From NCBI GenBank assembly GCA_030655215.1, contig JAURVZ010000055.1:1-55810 (forward strand): a stretch of 55,810 bases of DNA, read 5' to 3'. Shown piece by piece: positions 8,572-20,903 of this stretch (positions are counted from its first letter, which is position 1; every line of letters starts with the position of its first letter). The notes under the pieces were generated by a model. It saw only the letters and a program-made list of their open reading frames with translations, did no database searches and was not told the origin of the DNA. A program made the position numbers and the translations under genes. The DNA is from Pseudolabrys sp. GTDB lineage: Bacteria > Pseudomonadota > Alphaproteobacteria > Rhizobiales > Xanthobacteraceae.

Positions 8572-10089
8572 CTACTGCCCGCGCTTCACCGCACTCGCAA
8601 AACGCCGTGCTTCCTCCGCCGCCCGGAACAGCGCCTTCGCCTTGTTGACGCATTCCTGCTGCTCGGCGGCCGGGTTCGAATCGGCGACAATGCCGGCGCC
8701 GGCCTGCACATACATCTTGCCGTCCTTCACCAAAGCGGTGCGCAGCACGATGCAGGTGTCCATCTCACCGGCGGCGGAGAAGTAACCGACGCAGCCGGCA
8801 TAAAGCCCGCGCTTTTCCTTCTCCAGCTCGTCGATGATCTGCATCGCCCGCACCTTCGGCGCGCCGGACGTCGTGCCGGCCGGAAAGCCCGCGGCCAGCG
8901 CATCGAGCGCGTCGTATTTCGGATCGAGCCGGCCTTCGACATTGGAGACGATGTGCATCACCTGGCTATAGCGCTCGATGAAGAACTGGTCGGTGACTTT
9001 GACAGTGCCGATCCGCGCGACGCGGCCGACATCGTTGCGGCCGAGATCGAGCAGCATCAGATGTTCGGCGCGCTCTTTCGGATCCGCGAGCAATTCGGCT
9101 TCAAGCGCCTTGTCCTCGCTCGCCGTCGCGCCGCGCGGTCGCGTGCCGGCAAGCGGCCGCAGCTCAACAACGTCGCCACGCACACGCACCAGGATTTCCG
9201 GGCTTGAGCCGGCGACCGCGAAAGTGCCGAAGTCGAGGAAGTAGAGATAAGGCGAGGGATTGGTCCGCCGCAGCGCGCGATAGAGCGAGAAGGCCGGCAG
9301 CGTGAACGGCGCTTCAAAGCGCTGCGCCAGCACCACCTGGAAAATATCGCCGGCGGCGATGTATTCCTTCGCCTTGGCGACCATGCCGGCATATTCGGCA
9401 GGCGTCGTGTTCGACACAGGCGGCACGTCGAGCGGACCTTCGCTATATTCAGCCAGCGCCTTGTCGAGCGGCCGGTCGAGTGCATCGACGATCTGCCCGA
9501 GACGCTCTGTTGCGCGCGCCAAGGCGGTCTTCGCATCGACGCCTTTCTCGGGCCGCACCGGCGTCACCACCGTGATTGAATCCTTCACCGCGTCGAACAC
9601 GACGATCAAGGTCGGCCGCAGCATGATGGCGTCGGGCAGGCCGATCGGATCCGGATTGGCCTCCGGCAATTCCTCCATCAGCCGCACCATGTCATAGCCG
9701 AGATAGCCGAACACGCCGGCCGCCATCGGCGGCAGCGTCTCCGGCAGCTCAATGCGGCTTTCGGCAATCAGCGCGCGCAGCGCATCCAGCGGCGCCTCCG
9801 CGCAGGGCGTGAAAGAATCCGGTTTGCTGCGCGCCGTGCGGTTGATCTCAGCTTGGCGGCCCTTGGTGCGCCAGACCAGATCGGGCTCAATGCCGATGAT
9901 CGAATGGCGGCCGCGCACCGCGCCGCCTTCAACCGACTCAAGCAGGAAGCTGAGCGGCTTGCCGCCACCAAGTTTGAGAAACGCCGATACCGGCGTCTCG
10001 AGATCGGCCACAAGCGTCGTCCACACCACTTGCGCTTGCCCGCGGCTGTAGCGTTCCGCGAAAGCGCTGTCGGACGGCTCGATCTGCAT
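8572..10089 (-). CDS. trpE: Anthranilate synthase component I
   Basis: Converts chorismate to anthranilate, the committed step of tryptophan synthesis. 505 residues. The N-terminal half has the PLSFLLESVEGG region, which contains the Ser element of the tryptophan feedback site. The chorismate-binding half has AGDIFQVVLAQRFEAPF, NPSPYLYFLDFG, GSSPEILVRV, LAGTRPRG, HLMLLDLGRNDVGR and GAPKVRAMQIIDELE. The start lies 12 bases after the ppiD stop, leaving no room for a leader peptide or attenuator. Transcription probably reads through from ppiD. Confidence 0.97.
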   Translation of the reverse strand: MQIEPSDSAFAERYSRGQAQVVWTTLVADLETPVSAFLKLGGGKPLSFLLESVEGGAVRGRHSIIGIEPDLVWRTKGRQAEINRTARSKPDSFTPCAEAPLDALRALIAESRIELPETLPPMAAGVFGYLGYDMVRLMEELPEANPDPIGLPDAIMLRPTLIVVFDAVKDSITVVTPVRPEKGVDAKTALARATERLGQIVDALDRPLDKALAEYSEGPLDVPPVSNTTPAEYAGMVAKAKEYIAAGDIFQVVLAQRFEAPFTLPAFSLYRALRRTNPSPYLYFLDFGTFAVAGSSPEILVRVRGDVVELRPLAGTRPRGATASEDKALEAELLADPKERAEHLMLLDLGRNDVGRVARIGTVKVTDQFFIERYSQVMHIVSNVEGRLDPKYDALDALAAGFPAGTTSGAPKVRAMQIIDELEKEKRGLYAGCVGYFSAAGEMDTCIVLRTALVKDGKMYVQAGAGIVADSNPAAEQQECVNKAKALFRAAEEARRFASAVKRGQ

Positions 10090-10101
10090 TGCGAACTTCG
10101 G

Positions 10102-12018
10102 TTAGTTGTTGCGGGTGTTGCCGCCGCCGGTGACCTGGTTCAGCGCATTCTGGTTGATCGTCACGCCAATGTCGCTTTCCATCTTGGCGATGTACTGCCC
10201 AACAATGTCGTCGGCGAACGAGTTCTGCAATTGCGCGGCGAGCTGCTTGGCTTCCGGCGTTGCGGCATCGAAGGCCGGATCGCTGACGCCGGTAACGACG
10301 ATGACGTAACGGTCGGTCGGCTTTTCGCCATCGACGCTGGCCGGCGAATCCTTCGGCAGCTTGAACGCCGCGTCGGTCACCTTGACCGGCAGGAAGCCGG
10401 CCGGGCGGCCGCGCGCCATGTCGGCGGCCGTCTCGACGCGCAGGCTGTTCTCGGTCGCGAGCTGCTCCAGCGTCGTGCCGGCCTTCAGCTTGGTCAGCAT
10501 GTCGTCGGTCTTGGCCTGCAAACGCTTTGAGATTTCATCATCGCGCCAGCGCTGCGCCACCTGGTCCCGGACCTCATCGAGGCTTCGGTCACGCGCCGGC
10601 GTAATGCCGGTCACGTCGTAATAGAGAAAGCCGTTGTTCTGCAATTGCAGCGCTTCATTGTCGACGCCGACATCGCTGCCGAACAGCGAGCCGGTGACAT
10701 CGACGCCCGCCGGGAGGCCGGCGATCGGCTGGCCATCGAGGCCGCGGCCGGAGCGATCGATCGCGTCGATATTGACCGCGGTCAGGTTCAGCTTCTTGGC
10801 GGCTTCCGCTAGGGTCGAGCCACCGGCGCGGTCGTCTTCGATCTTGTCGCGCAATGTGTTGATGTCGGAGCGGGCGCGGACTTCGGCCAATTCCTTCTTC
10901 AGGTCAGCGGCGACTTCTTCATAGGTCTTCTGCGATCCAGCTTCGATTTTGCCGACCTGCAGCAGCACAGTGCCGAACGTACCCTTGACTGGGCCGGAGA
11001 CTTCATCGGCCTTCAGCGCGAAGGCGGCATCGGCCACGGCCGGATCGATGATGTCGGACTTGGCGACAGTGCCGACATTGAGGTCGGCGTCGCTGATGTT
11101 CTTTTCCTTGGCGAGATCAGCAAAGCTCAGGCCTTCGGTGATGCGCTTGTGCGCGGCCTCGGCATCTTCCGGCTTCGGGAAAACGATCTGGCGCAGTTCG
11201 CGCTTTTCCGGCGTGCCGAACGAGGCCTTTCGAGTCTCGTAAGCAGCCTTGGCATCGGCATCGCTGATGTCACCCGGCTTGGCGAGCGTGTCAGGCGACA
11301 GCGAGAGCAGGGTGGCCTTGCGGTATTCCGGCGCACGGAACAGCACCTTGCGGGTGTCGAAGTAAATGGCGAGTTGTTCCGGTGTGGCGGCAGGCACGTC
11401 GCCGGCCTGCGCCGCGGTCAGCGCGAGATACTGGATAGCGCGCTTTTCGCCCTGATATTGGACGATCGACTTGATCGTCGTCTCCGGCACCTTCAAATCG
11501 CCGCTGACGGTCTGCGCGATCTGCCGGCGCAACATCACATTGCGCTGCTCGGCGACGTAGCGCGGTTCGGTGAAACCGGCATTGCGGATGACCGCTTCAA
11601 AACGCGAGCGGTCGAACTGGCCATTGACGCCACGGAAGGCCGGCTCGCTGGTGATGCGCTCGGCGATGTCCTTGTCGGAAAGGCCAAGGCGCATTTGCTT
11701 GGCCTGTTCGTCGAAGGAGGTTTCGGCCAGCAACTGGCCGAGCAGCTGGCGGTCAATGCCGAGCGAGCGCGCCTGATCGTTCGAGATCGGGCGGCGCAGC
11801 CGCTGGCTGAGCTGCTGCAGCTTGTCGGTGTAATAGGTGCGGAATTGCTCGATCGAGATTTCGGTGCCGCCGACCTTGGCGACCGAGTTGACGCCGAAGC
11901 CGCGGAAGATGTCGCCAATGCCCCAGATCGCGAAGCTGATGATCAGGCCACCCATGATGACCCCCATCACGGCCTTGCCGATCCAGGTCGAGGTCGCTTT
12001 GTGAATACCGCGGAGCAT
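10102..12018 (-). CDS. ppiD: Periplasmic SurA/PpiD-type folding chaperone
   Basis: Inner-membrane-anchored chaperone and peptidyl-prolyl isomerase facing the periplasm. 638 residues. A single membrane segment (about residues 15-35, GKAVMGVIMGGLIISFAIWG) is followed by a SurA_N-like helical domain (about 40-190), a parvulin-type rotamase region (about 240-385) and a second, degenerate PPIase-like half (about 460-600). The C-terminus is Asn/Gly-rich. The gene is divergent from tpiA across 92 bases and sits immediately upstream of trpE, with which it may be cotranscribed. In E. coli PpiD the PPIase domain is weak or inactive; that cannot be judged here. Confidence 0.9.
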   Translation of the reverse strand: MLRGIHKATSTWIGKAVMGVIMGGLIISFAIWGIGDIFRGFGVNSVAKVGGTEISIEQFRTYYTDKLQQLSQRLRRPISNDQARSLGIDRQLLGQLLAETSFDEQAKQMRLGLSDKDIAERITSEPAFRGVNGQFDRSRFEAVIRNAGFTEPRYVAEQRNVMLRRQIAQTVSGDLKVPETTIKSIVQYQGEKRAIQYLALTAAQAGDVPAATPEQLAIYFDTRKVLFRAPEYRKATLLSLSPDTLAKPGDISDADAKAAYETRKASFGTPEKRELRQIVFPKPEDAEAAHKRITEGLSFADLAKEKNISDADLNVGTVAKSDIIDPAVADAAFALKADEVSGPVKGTFGTVLLQVGKIEAGSQKTYEEVAADLKKELAEVRARSDINTLRDKIEDDRAGGSTLAEAAKKLNLTAVNIDAIDRSGRGLDGQPIAGLPAGVDVTGSLFGSDVGVDNEALQLQNNGFLYYDVTGITPARDRSLDEVRDQVAQRWRDDEISKRLQAKTDDMLTKLKAGTTLEQLATENSLRVETAADMARGRPAGFLPVKVTDAAFKLPKDSPASVDGEKPTDRYVIVVTGVSDPAFDAATPEAKQLAAQLQNSFADDIVGQYIAKMESDIGVTINQNALNQVTGGGNTRNN

Positions 12019-12110
12019 GGGCTAACTTCTCTTCAAATCGGCTGGACTTTGCGTGGCTGGTCGCCCTTATAGGGAGCGGTCTAAAGCCTTGCAACGATTA
12101 GGACATTAAA

Positions 12111-12869
12111 ATGCCGTCAGGTAAAATTCGCCCGCTTGTGGCGGGCAACTGGAAGATGAACGGGCTGACCGCTTCATTGGCCGAATTGGACGCCATGAAA
12201 GCCGGCGCCGCCGATCTTGCAGGCCAAGCCGATCTGATGCTGTGCCCGCCGGCAACCCTGACTGGTCAATTTGCCGCGGGGGCCAAGGGCTCCGATTTGC
12301 TGGTCGGCGGCCAGGATTGCCACGCCAAGGCCTCCGGCGCCCATACCGGCGATATCTCGGCCGAGATGTTGGCCGATGCCGGCGCTATCGCGGTCATTGT
12401 CGGCCATTCCGAGCGCCGCACCGACCACAAGGAAACCGATGCCGATGTAAAGGCCAAGGCTCAGGCGGCCTGGCGGGCCGGGCTGGTGGCCATCGTCTGC
12501 GTCGGCGAGCAGCGCGCCGAGCGTGAGGGTGGAACGACGCTCAAGGTGATCGGCGGCCAGTTGGCCGGATCGCTGCCGGATGGTGGCACCGAGGCGAACC
12601 TGGTGGTTGCCTATGAGCCGGTCTGGGCCATCGGGTCCGGGCTGACGCCGACGCCGGCCGATGTCGCCGAGGTGCACGCCTTTATCCGCTCACAGCTCAA
12701 TGCCCGCTATGGCGCGGTCGGCACCGGGGTGCGGATTCTCTATGGCGGCTCGGTCAAGCCGTCCAATGCCGGCGAGCTCCTGACCATACCGAACGTCAAC
12801 GGTGCCCTGGTCGGCGGCGCCAGCCTGAAAGCGGCGGATTTCCTTGGAATCGCCGCGGTTTACCGATAG
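12111..12869 (+). CDS. tpiA: Triosephosphate isomerase
   Basis: Interconverts dihydroxyacetone phosphate and glyceraldehyde 3-phosphate in glycolysis and gluconeogenesis. 252 residues, full length. Catalytic elements are present: Lys15 in GNWKMNG, His in VIVGHSERR, Glu in [12 protein letters not shown], and the phosphate-binding loop [12 protein letters not shown]. secG follows 82 bases later on the same strand. eno lies about 7 kb further on and is not in the same operon. Confidence 0.98.
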   Translation: MPSGKIRPLVAGNWKMNGLTASLAELDAMKAGAADLAGQADLMLCPPATLTGQFAAGAKGSDLLVGGQDCHAKASGAHTGDISAEMLADAGAIAVIVGHSERRTDHKETDADVKAKAQAAWRAGLVAIVCVGEQRAEREGGTTLKVIGGQLAGSLPDGGTEANLVVAYEPVWAIGSGLTPTPADVAEVHAFIRSQLNARYGAVGTGVRILYGGSVKPSNAGELLTIPNVNGALVGGASLKAADFLGIAAVYR

Positions 12870-12951
12870 TCGCGCCTTTGACTGGCATTGGGTGGAAATC
12901 GCCCTAACTATCGTGTAGAGACCGCGGCGAATTAGAGAACGGATTGGTTTC

Positions 12952-13353
12952 ATGGCTCACGTCATTATCGTCATCCACCTCATGCTGGTGCTCGCCCTGA
13001 TCGGCGTGGTGCTGTTGCAGCGCTCGGAGGGCGGCGGCCTCGGTATCGGCGGTGGCGGCGGCGGCGGCAACTTCATGTCGAGCCGCTCCACCGCAAACGT
13101 TTTGACGCGTGCGACGGCCGTTCTGGCCGGCCTGTTCTTTGTCACCAGCCTCGTCCTGTCGATCCTCGCCGGTTACAGCCGCAAGCCGACTACCATTCTC
13201 GGCGGCAGCGGCCCGAGCGCGCCGATCAGCGCGCCGGGTTCGGCGCCGCCGCTGAGCGGCGGCGAGGGCGGTTTGCTGCGCCAGCTGCAAGGCGCGCCAG
13301 AGCCCGCGGCGCCTGCCGCACCCTCCGGGCCGCAAGTCCCGCAGTCCAGATAA
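12952..13353 (+). CDS. secG: Protein translocase subunit SecG
   Basis: Small auxiliary subunit of the SecYEG channel. 133 residues with two membrane helices (about 3-22 and 56-77) joined by the typical Gly-rich loop with LLQRSEGGGLG near residue 20. An extra C-terminal tail rich in Ala, Pro and Gly runs from about residue 80, as is common in alphaproteobacteria. The tpiA-secG-pyrG order is common in alphaproteobacteria. Confidence 0.93.
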   Translation: MAHVIIVIHLMLVLALIGVVLLQRSEGGGLGIGGGGGGGNFMSSRSTANVLTRATAVLAGLFFVTSLVLSILAGYSRKPTTILGGSGPSAPISAPGSAPPLSGGEGGLLRQLQGAPEPAAPAAPSGPQVPQSR

Positions 13354-13365
13354 GAGACCTCAACG

Positions 13366-13387
13366 AGGGGCCGGGAAACCGGCCCTT
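13366..13387 (+). terminator. GAAA-tetraloop hairpin after secG
   Basis: GGGCCGG-GAAA-CCGGCCC is a perfect 7-bp stem with a stable tetraloop, extended by G-T and A-T pairs. It starts 13 bases after the secG stop. Only a short TT/CTCC tail follows, so it is a weak intrinsic terminator at best. It separates tpiA-secG from pyrG. Confidence 0.55.
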
Positions 13388-13551
13388 CTCCGTTTCAGGC
13401 CAGGGCGAACGCGTTCGCGGCGCCTTGCGTTGCAATAAGGCTTTAGGTTCGCGATGCAAGTAACGCAAAAATCACCGAAATTCGATTCTACGCACAGGCG
13501 CAACGCTCCCCTGAGCTTTTCGCCCTCGTCGAATCGATTCGGCGGCCTTAG

Positions 13552-15192
<1,641 letters not shown>

Positions 15193-15196
15193 CCGA

Positions 15197-15913
15197 TCAG
15201 GCGTCGTAGGCTTCCAGCGTGCCATTGCGGAAGAGCAGACCGGCAACTGCTGCGCCGACCAGCGGCGCGACAATGAACAACCAGACCTGAGCCAGTGCGC
15301 CCGGATTGCTGCCGGCGCCGATGATCGCCGGACCCAGCGAGCGCGCCGGATTGACCGACACGCCGGTGACATTGATGCCAACAATGTGGATCGCGACCAA
15401 GGTCAGGCCGATGGCCAGACCGGCGAGGCCGCGAATATGCAGCGGGCTGCTCTTCTGTGTGACGCCGAGGATGCAAACCAGAAACAGGAAGGTCGCGACG
15501 GCTTCGAACACGAAGGCCGAGAGCATGTTGTAGTTACCGAGGTATCCAGCGCCCCAGCCATTCTGGCCGAGCCCGCCATTCCAGCCGGCCGCCTTGCCGG
15601 ACATGATGATGTACAGCACTGCGGCGCCGGCGAGGGCGCCAAGAACCTGGGCAATGGCGTAGTTGATCATCTCGGACAGCGACATGCGGCCGGCCATGTA
15701 AACGCCGAAGCTGACAGCCGGATTGACGTGACAACCCGACACCGGGCCGATGCCATAAGCCATCGCAACAATCGCGAGGCCGAAGGCGAACGAAATGCCG
15801 AGCACGTCGATGGCGGTTGCACCTGTGCCGAGACCGCCGATGACGGCGGCGCCGCAGCCGATCAAGACCAGTGCGAACGTCCCGATGAATTCCGCGATCT
15901 GTTTCTTCAGCAT
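15197..15913 (-). CDS. aqpZ: Aquaporin Z (water channel)
   Basis: Six-helix inner-membrane water channel of 238 residues. The two pore half-helices carry NPA motifs in GCHVNPAVSFG (near residue 64) and VSVNPARSLGP (near residue 187). The N-terminal KKQIAEFIGTFALVLIGCG is typical of AqpZ rather than glycerol facilitators, as is Arg after the second NPA with a narrow-pore His in the helix before it (VAIHIVG). It is divergent from the VOC gene. Confidence 0.93.
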   Translation of the reverse strand: MLKKQIAEFIGTFALVLIGCGAAVIGGLGTGATAIDVLGISFAFGLAIVAMAYGIGPVSGCHVNPAVSFGVYMAGRMSLSEMINYAIAQVLGALAGAAVLYIIMSGKAAGWNGGLGQNGWGAGYLGNYNMLSAFVFEAVATFLFLVCILGVTQKSSPLHIRGLAGLAIGLTLVAIHIVGINVTGVSVNPARSLGPAIIGAGSNPGALAQVWLFIVAPLVGAAVAGLLFRNGTLEAYDA

Positions 15914-16028
15914 GTCGTGCCCCCTTTAAGAATCGTTCGGAACCTTAGCCGAATTGACGACCTGCGGATAATCGCTTCAATGGCGGCAGCGTTACCAAGT
16001 CATGATGATACCGCGAAGGATTTGAGCG

Positions 16029-16835
16029 ATGGAGCGAGGCCTTGATCATATCGTTCATGCGGTGCGCGATCTTGATGCGGCTGCGGAAGCCTATCGCACG
16101 CTCGGCTTTACGGTCGGCGCGCGCAACAAGCATCCGTGGGGCACGCATAATCATGTCGTGCAGTTGCCCGGCTTCTTCATCGAACTGCTGACCTTGGCCG
16201 AGCCGGACAAGATGACCGGCGATGTCTTCTCGACAAAGTTCGGCGCTTATAACCGTGACTTCGCCGCGCGCGGCGACGGCCTGTCGATGGTCGTTCTGGA
16301 GTCGCAGAGCGCCGTCGATGACGAGGCCTCTTTTCGCAAGGCCGGCATCGCCGCGTCCGAAGCCACGCGCTTCGATCGTGAGGGTCAAAAGCCCGATGGT
16401 ACGCCGGTCAAGGTCGCGTTCACCTTGGCCTTTGCCGAAGACCGGCAGGTGCTCGACATCAGCTTCTTCACCTGCCAGCAGCATTTCCCGGAGAACTTCT
16501 GGAATCCGGCGTTTCAGAAGCATGACAATGGCGTGAGCGGCATCGCCAGCGTCGTGATGGTTGCCGATAAACCGGCGGCGCATCGCGATTTCCTGCTCGC
16601 CTATACCGGCGCCGCACAGGCGCGCGAGCAGGGCGACGGGTTCAGCATCGGCCTGCCGCGCGGCGCCATCGACGTGATGACGCCCGCCGCCTTCACCGCA
16701 CGCTACGGCCTTGCCGCGCCGGACATGGCGCATGGCCCGCGGCTCGCCGCGATCCGCTTTGCCACCGCGCGGGGAACGCCGGAACAGGCCGTGTCGACGC
16801 TCGGCGCAGGGCTTATATTCGGTTACGGTGATTGA
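16029..16835 (+). CDS. VOC-superfamily (glyoxalase-like) protein
   Basis: A 268-residue protein with the paired beta-alpha-beta-beta-beta modules of the vicinal oxygen chelate fold. The first module opens with GLDHIVHAVRDLDAAAEAYRTLGF, including a potential metal His; the second starts near residue 178 (NGVSGIASVVMVADKPAAHRDF). It resembles the Glyoxalase_3 (PF13468) type. The substrate cannot be deduced. It precedes kdsA by 48 bases on the same strand and may share its transcript. Enzymes of this fold include lyases, dioxygenases and resistance proteins. Confidence 0.8.
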   Translation: MERGLDHIVHAVRDLDAAAEAYRTLGFTVGARNKHPWGTHNHVVQLPGFFIELLTLAEPDKMTGDVFSTKFGAYNRDFAARGDGLSMVVLESQSAVDDEASFRKAGIAASEATRFDREGQKPDGTPVKVAFTLAFAEDRQVLDISFFTCQQHFPENFWNPAFQKHDNGVSGIASVVMVADKPAAHRDFLLAYTGAAQAREQGDGFSIGLPRGAIDVMTPAAFTARYGLAAPDMAHGPRLAAIRFATARGTPEQAVSTLGAGLIFGYGD

Positions 16836-16883
16836 CCCGAAACGGTCGCGGCTTCATGGTCCGCGCGCATCAGGAAACAAGCT

Positions 16884-17723
16884 TTGGACCAGAACCTTAC
16901 GCCCAACGCGACCGTGGACATCGGCGGCGTCCGCTTCGGCAATGCGCTGCCTCTGGCGCTGATTGCCGGGCCCTGCCAGCTCGAAAGCCGGGCGCATGCG
17001 CTGGAGATGGCCTCTGCCCTGAAAGAGATTGCCGCGAAAGTCGGCATCGGCCTGATCTACAAAACCTCCTTCGACAAGGCCAACCGCACCTCGGCCAAGG
17101 CCGCGCGCGGCATCGGCCTCGAAGCGGCGCTGCCGATTTTCGCCGAGATCAAGGAAAGCCTGAAGCTGCCGGTGCTGACCGATGTGCATGACGTCGAGCA
17201 ATGCGTCCGCGCCGCCGAAGTCGTCGACGTGCTGCAGATCCCGGCCTTCCTCTCGCGCCAGACCGACCTGCTGATTGCCGCGGCCAAAACCGGCAAGGTC
17301 GTCAACGTCAAGAAGGGTCAGTTCATGGCCCCCTGGGACATGAAGAACGTCGTTGCCAAACTGACTGGCGAGGGCAACCGCAATGTCATGTTGACCGAGC
17401 GTGGCGTGTCCTTCGGCTACAACACTTTGGTCTCCGACATGCGCGCGCTGCCGATCCTGGCGCGCAATGGCGCGCCGGTGATCTTCGACGCCACGCATTC
17501 GGTGCAGCAGCCGGGCGGGCAGGGCACGTCATCGGGCGGCGAGCGTGAATTCGTTCCGGTGCTGGCGCGCGCCGCCGTTGCGGTTGGCGTTGCCGGTGTC
17601 TTCATCGAAACGCATCAGGACCCGGACCATGCGCCGTCGGATGGTCCGAACATGATGCCGCTCAAGGACATGGAAGCGCTGCTGCGCACGCTTGTCGCCT
17701 TCGATCGGCTCGCCAAACAGTAA
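16884..17723 (+). CDS. kdsA: 3-deoxy-D-manno-octulosonate 8-phosphate synthase
   Basis: Condenses phosphoenolpyruvate with arabinose 5-phosphate to KDO-8-phosphate for the lipopolysaccharide core. 279 residues. Motifs include LIAGPCQLESR, YKTSFDKANRTS, GLEAALPIFAEIKE, VNVKKGQFMAPWDM, FDATHSVQQPGG and the C-terminal IETHQDPDHAPSDGPNM. Cys in AGPC and the later His/Glu/Asp suggest the metal-dependent class, which is inference from pattern. The start codon is TTG with AGGA about eight bases upstream. kdsA shows the host is Gram-negative. Confidence 0.96.
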   Translation: MDQNLTPNATVDIGGVRFGNALPLALIAGPCQLESRAHALEMASALKEIAAKVGIGLIYKTSFDKANRTSAKAARGIGLEAALPIFAEIKESLKLPVLTDVHDVEQCVRAAEVVDVLQIPAFLSRQTDLLIAAAKTGKVVNVKKGQFMAPWDMKNVVAKLTGEGNRNVMLTERGVSFGYNTLVSDMRALPILARNGAPVIFDATHSVQQPGGQGTSSGGEREFVPVLARAAVAVGVAGVFIETHQDPDHAPSDGPNMMPLKDMEALLRTLVAFDRLAKQ

Positions 17724-17767
17724 TTCTTCAGTCGGCGTGCGCCGTCTCCGGCGCGAGATTTGGATTC

Positions 17768-18925
17768 ATGTCGCGCACGCTCACCATCATTTCATTCGTC
17801 GTCTTCGCCAGCGCGCTGTTCGGGCGTTCGGTCGATCCGATCGTGCCGCAATTGGCTCAGACGCTACGCACGGACGCTGCGACCGCCGCTCTTCTCACCA
17901 CCGCCTTCGCGCTGCCCTTTGCCATCATCCAACCTTTGCTCGGCGCCCTGGCCGACATGTTCAACAAAGCGCGGCTGATGCTGATGTGCCTGACGCTGCT
18001 GGCGACGGCGACGATTGCCGGCGCCTTTGTCGAATCCTTCCCGCTGATGATCGCAACACGAGTGGTGGCCGGCTTAGGGGCCGGCGGACTGACGCCGATT
18101 GCTTTCGCCATTGTTGGCGATCTGGTGCCGGTGGCCGGCCGGCAAGTGGCCATGGGCCGGCTGCTGTTTGCCATCATGACCGGCAATCTGCTCGGCGCGA
18201 CCTTGTCAGGTGTGATCAGCGATTTGTTGGGCTGGCGCGCCGTCTTCATCGCCATGGCGCTGGTTGGCTTTTCCGTTTTGACGCTCGGCATTGTCGGCAT
18301 GCGCGGTATCGGCAGCAAAGGCGGCGGCTTTGACCTCAAGCCATTGCGCGACGGCTACCGCGCGATCTTCGCCAATCCGCTGGCCAAGATCTGCTTCGGC
18401 GCGGTCTTCGTCGAAGGCGCCTTGATGTACGGCCTGTTTCCACATCTGGCGGCGTTGTTTCACGACATGGGCGAGACGCGCGCCTCGATCCCCGGCCTTG
18501 TCATTGGCGGTTTCGCCATTGGCGGCGTGATCTACAGCGTCCGTGTCGGTTGGCTGCTCAAGACACTCGGTGAAACCTCGATGATGCGCATTGGCGGCAT
18601 CGTCATGGGACTATGCATCGCCTTCATCGCCTTGCGCGCGCCCTGGGGCGTGGACGTTGGTGTGTTCGCTTTGCTCGGCTTGAGCTTCTACATGCTGCAC
18701 GCCGTGATCCAGGTCTATGCCAGCGAACTGGCGCCGGCCGCGCGCGGCTCGGCCATGGCGCTGCACTCGTTTTTCTTTTTCTTAGGCCAGGCGGCCGGTC
18801 CGGCGATCTATAAATTCGGCTTCGACTGGATCGGCTCGACAACAGCGATTACTGCCGCTGGCGCCTTGCTGGTGATCAACGGCCTGATCACCGCTCATTA
18901 TTTGCGACGCCCTGCGGCGGTTTAG
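17768..18925 (+). CDS. Major facilitator superfamily transporter
   Basis: A 385-residue inner-membrane transporter with about 12 predicted helices. It has the family A motif [10 protein letters not shown] after helix 2, a Gly-rich helix [15 protein letters not shown], and a long loop near residue 190. It looks like a drug/metabolite proton antiporter, but nothing shows the substrate. It follows kdsA by 44 bases. Its stop overlaps that of the convergent queF gene in the tetramer TTAG. Confidence 0.85.
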   Translation: MSRTLTIISFVVFASALFGRSVDPIVPQLAQTLRTDAATAALLTTAFALPFAIIQPLLGALADMFNKARLMLMCLTLLATATIAGAFVESFPLMIATRVVAGLGAGGLTPIAFAIVGDLVPVAGRQVAMGRLLFAIMTGNLLGATLSGVISDLLGWRAVFIAMALVGFSVLTLGIVGMRGIGSKGGGFDLKPLRDGYRAIFANPLAKICFGAVFVEGALMYGLFPHLAALFHDMGETRASIPGLVIGGFAIGGVIYSVRVGWLLKTLGETSMMRIGGIVMGLCIAFIALRAPWGVDVGVFALLGLSFYMLHAVIQVYASELAPAARGSAMALHSFFFFLGQAAGPAIYKFGFDWIGSTTAITAAGALLVINGLITAHYLRRPAAV

Positions 18926-19386
18926 CCGCGGCCGCGATAGGTCGGCACGCCCTGATCCGGCACCCAGACTTCTTTCGGCAGTCTGCCGGTCTGCCAAAAC
19001 ACATCGATCGGCATGCCGCCACGTGGATAGAAGTAACCGCCGATGCGCAGCCAGCGCGGCGACAGCAAAGACTTCAGCCGCTTGCCGATATCGATCGTGC
19101 ATTCCTCATGAAACGAGCCGACATTGCGGAAGCTGTTGAGATACAGCTTGAGCGACTTGGACTCGACCATCCATTTGTTCGGCACATAGTCGATGACCAG
19201 AATGGCGAAGTCCGGCTGGCCGGTGACCGGGCAGATCGAGGTGAACTCCGGCATGGTGAAGCGGGCGACGTAATTGGTGTCCGGGTGCGGATTGGGCACG
19301 CGGTCGAGTCGCGCCGCTTCTGGCGAGGCTGGCGGTTCGACGGGACGTCCGAGCTGCAAGGTGCTTTGAGCGGTCTTTTTGGCCAT
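18922..19386 (-). CDS. queF: NADPH-dependent 7-cyano-7-deazaguanine reductase
   Basis: Reduces preQ0 to preQ1 in queuosine synthesis for tRNA wobble position 34. Starting at the ATG of MAKKTAQS the protein has 154 residues, the unimodular short form of the T-fold family. The nucleophile Cys52 and acid Asp59 are in [10 protein letters not shown], substrate Glu75 is in [15 protein letters not shown] (the QueF signature), and His93-Glu94 are in SFHEE. An upstream in-frame ATG would add 12 residues unlike the family. No other queuosine gene is in the window. It is divergent from eno. Confidence 0.96.
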   Translation of the reverse strand: MAKKTAQSTLQLGRPVEPPASPEAARLDRVPNPHPDTNYVARFTMPEFTSICPVTGQPDFAILVIDYVPNKWMVESKSLKLYLNSFRNVGSFHEECTIDIGKRLKSLLSPRWLRIGGYFYPRGGMPIDVFWQTGRLPKEVWVPDQGVPTYRGRG

Positions 19387-19437
19387 GGCGGTGTCATTGC
19401 CGGGACATAAGGATGCGGTCAAGTGCGGGCAGGGTGA

Positions 19438-20805
<1,368 letters not shown>

Positions 20806-20903
20806 GTACCCTTTAGAACGGTTCCATTAGTCTGCGAGCGGCTTGCATTGCCCTGCAAACCGCCGCAGATTGCCGTCGATTCAACAGATGAAAGCCGCAC
20901 GCC

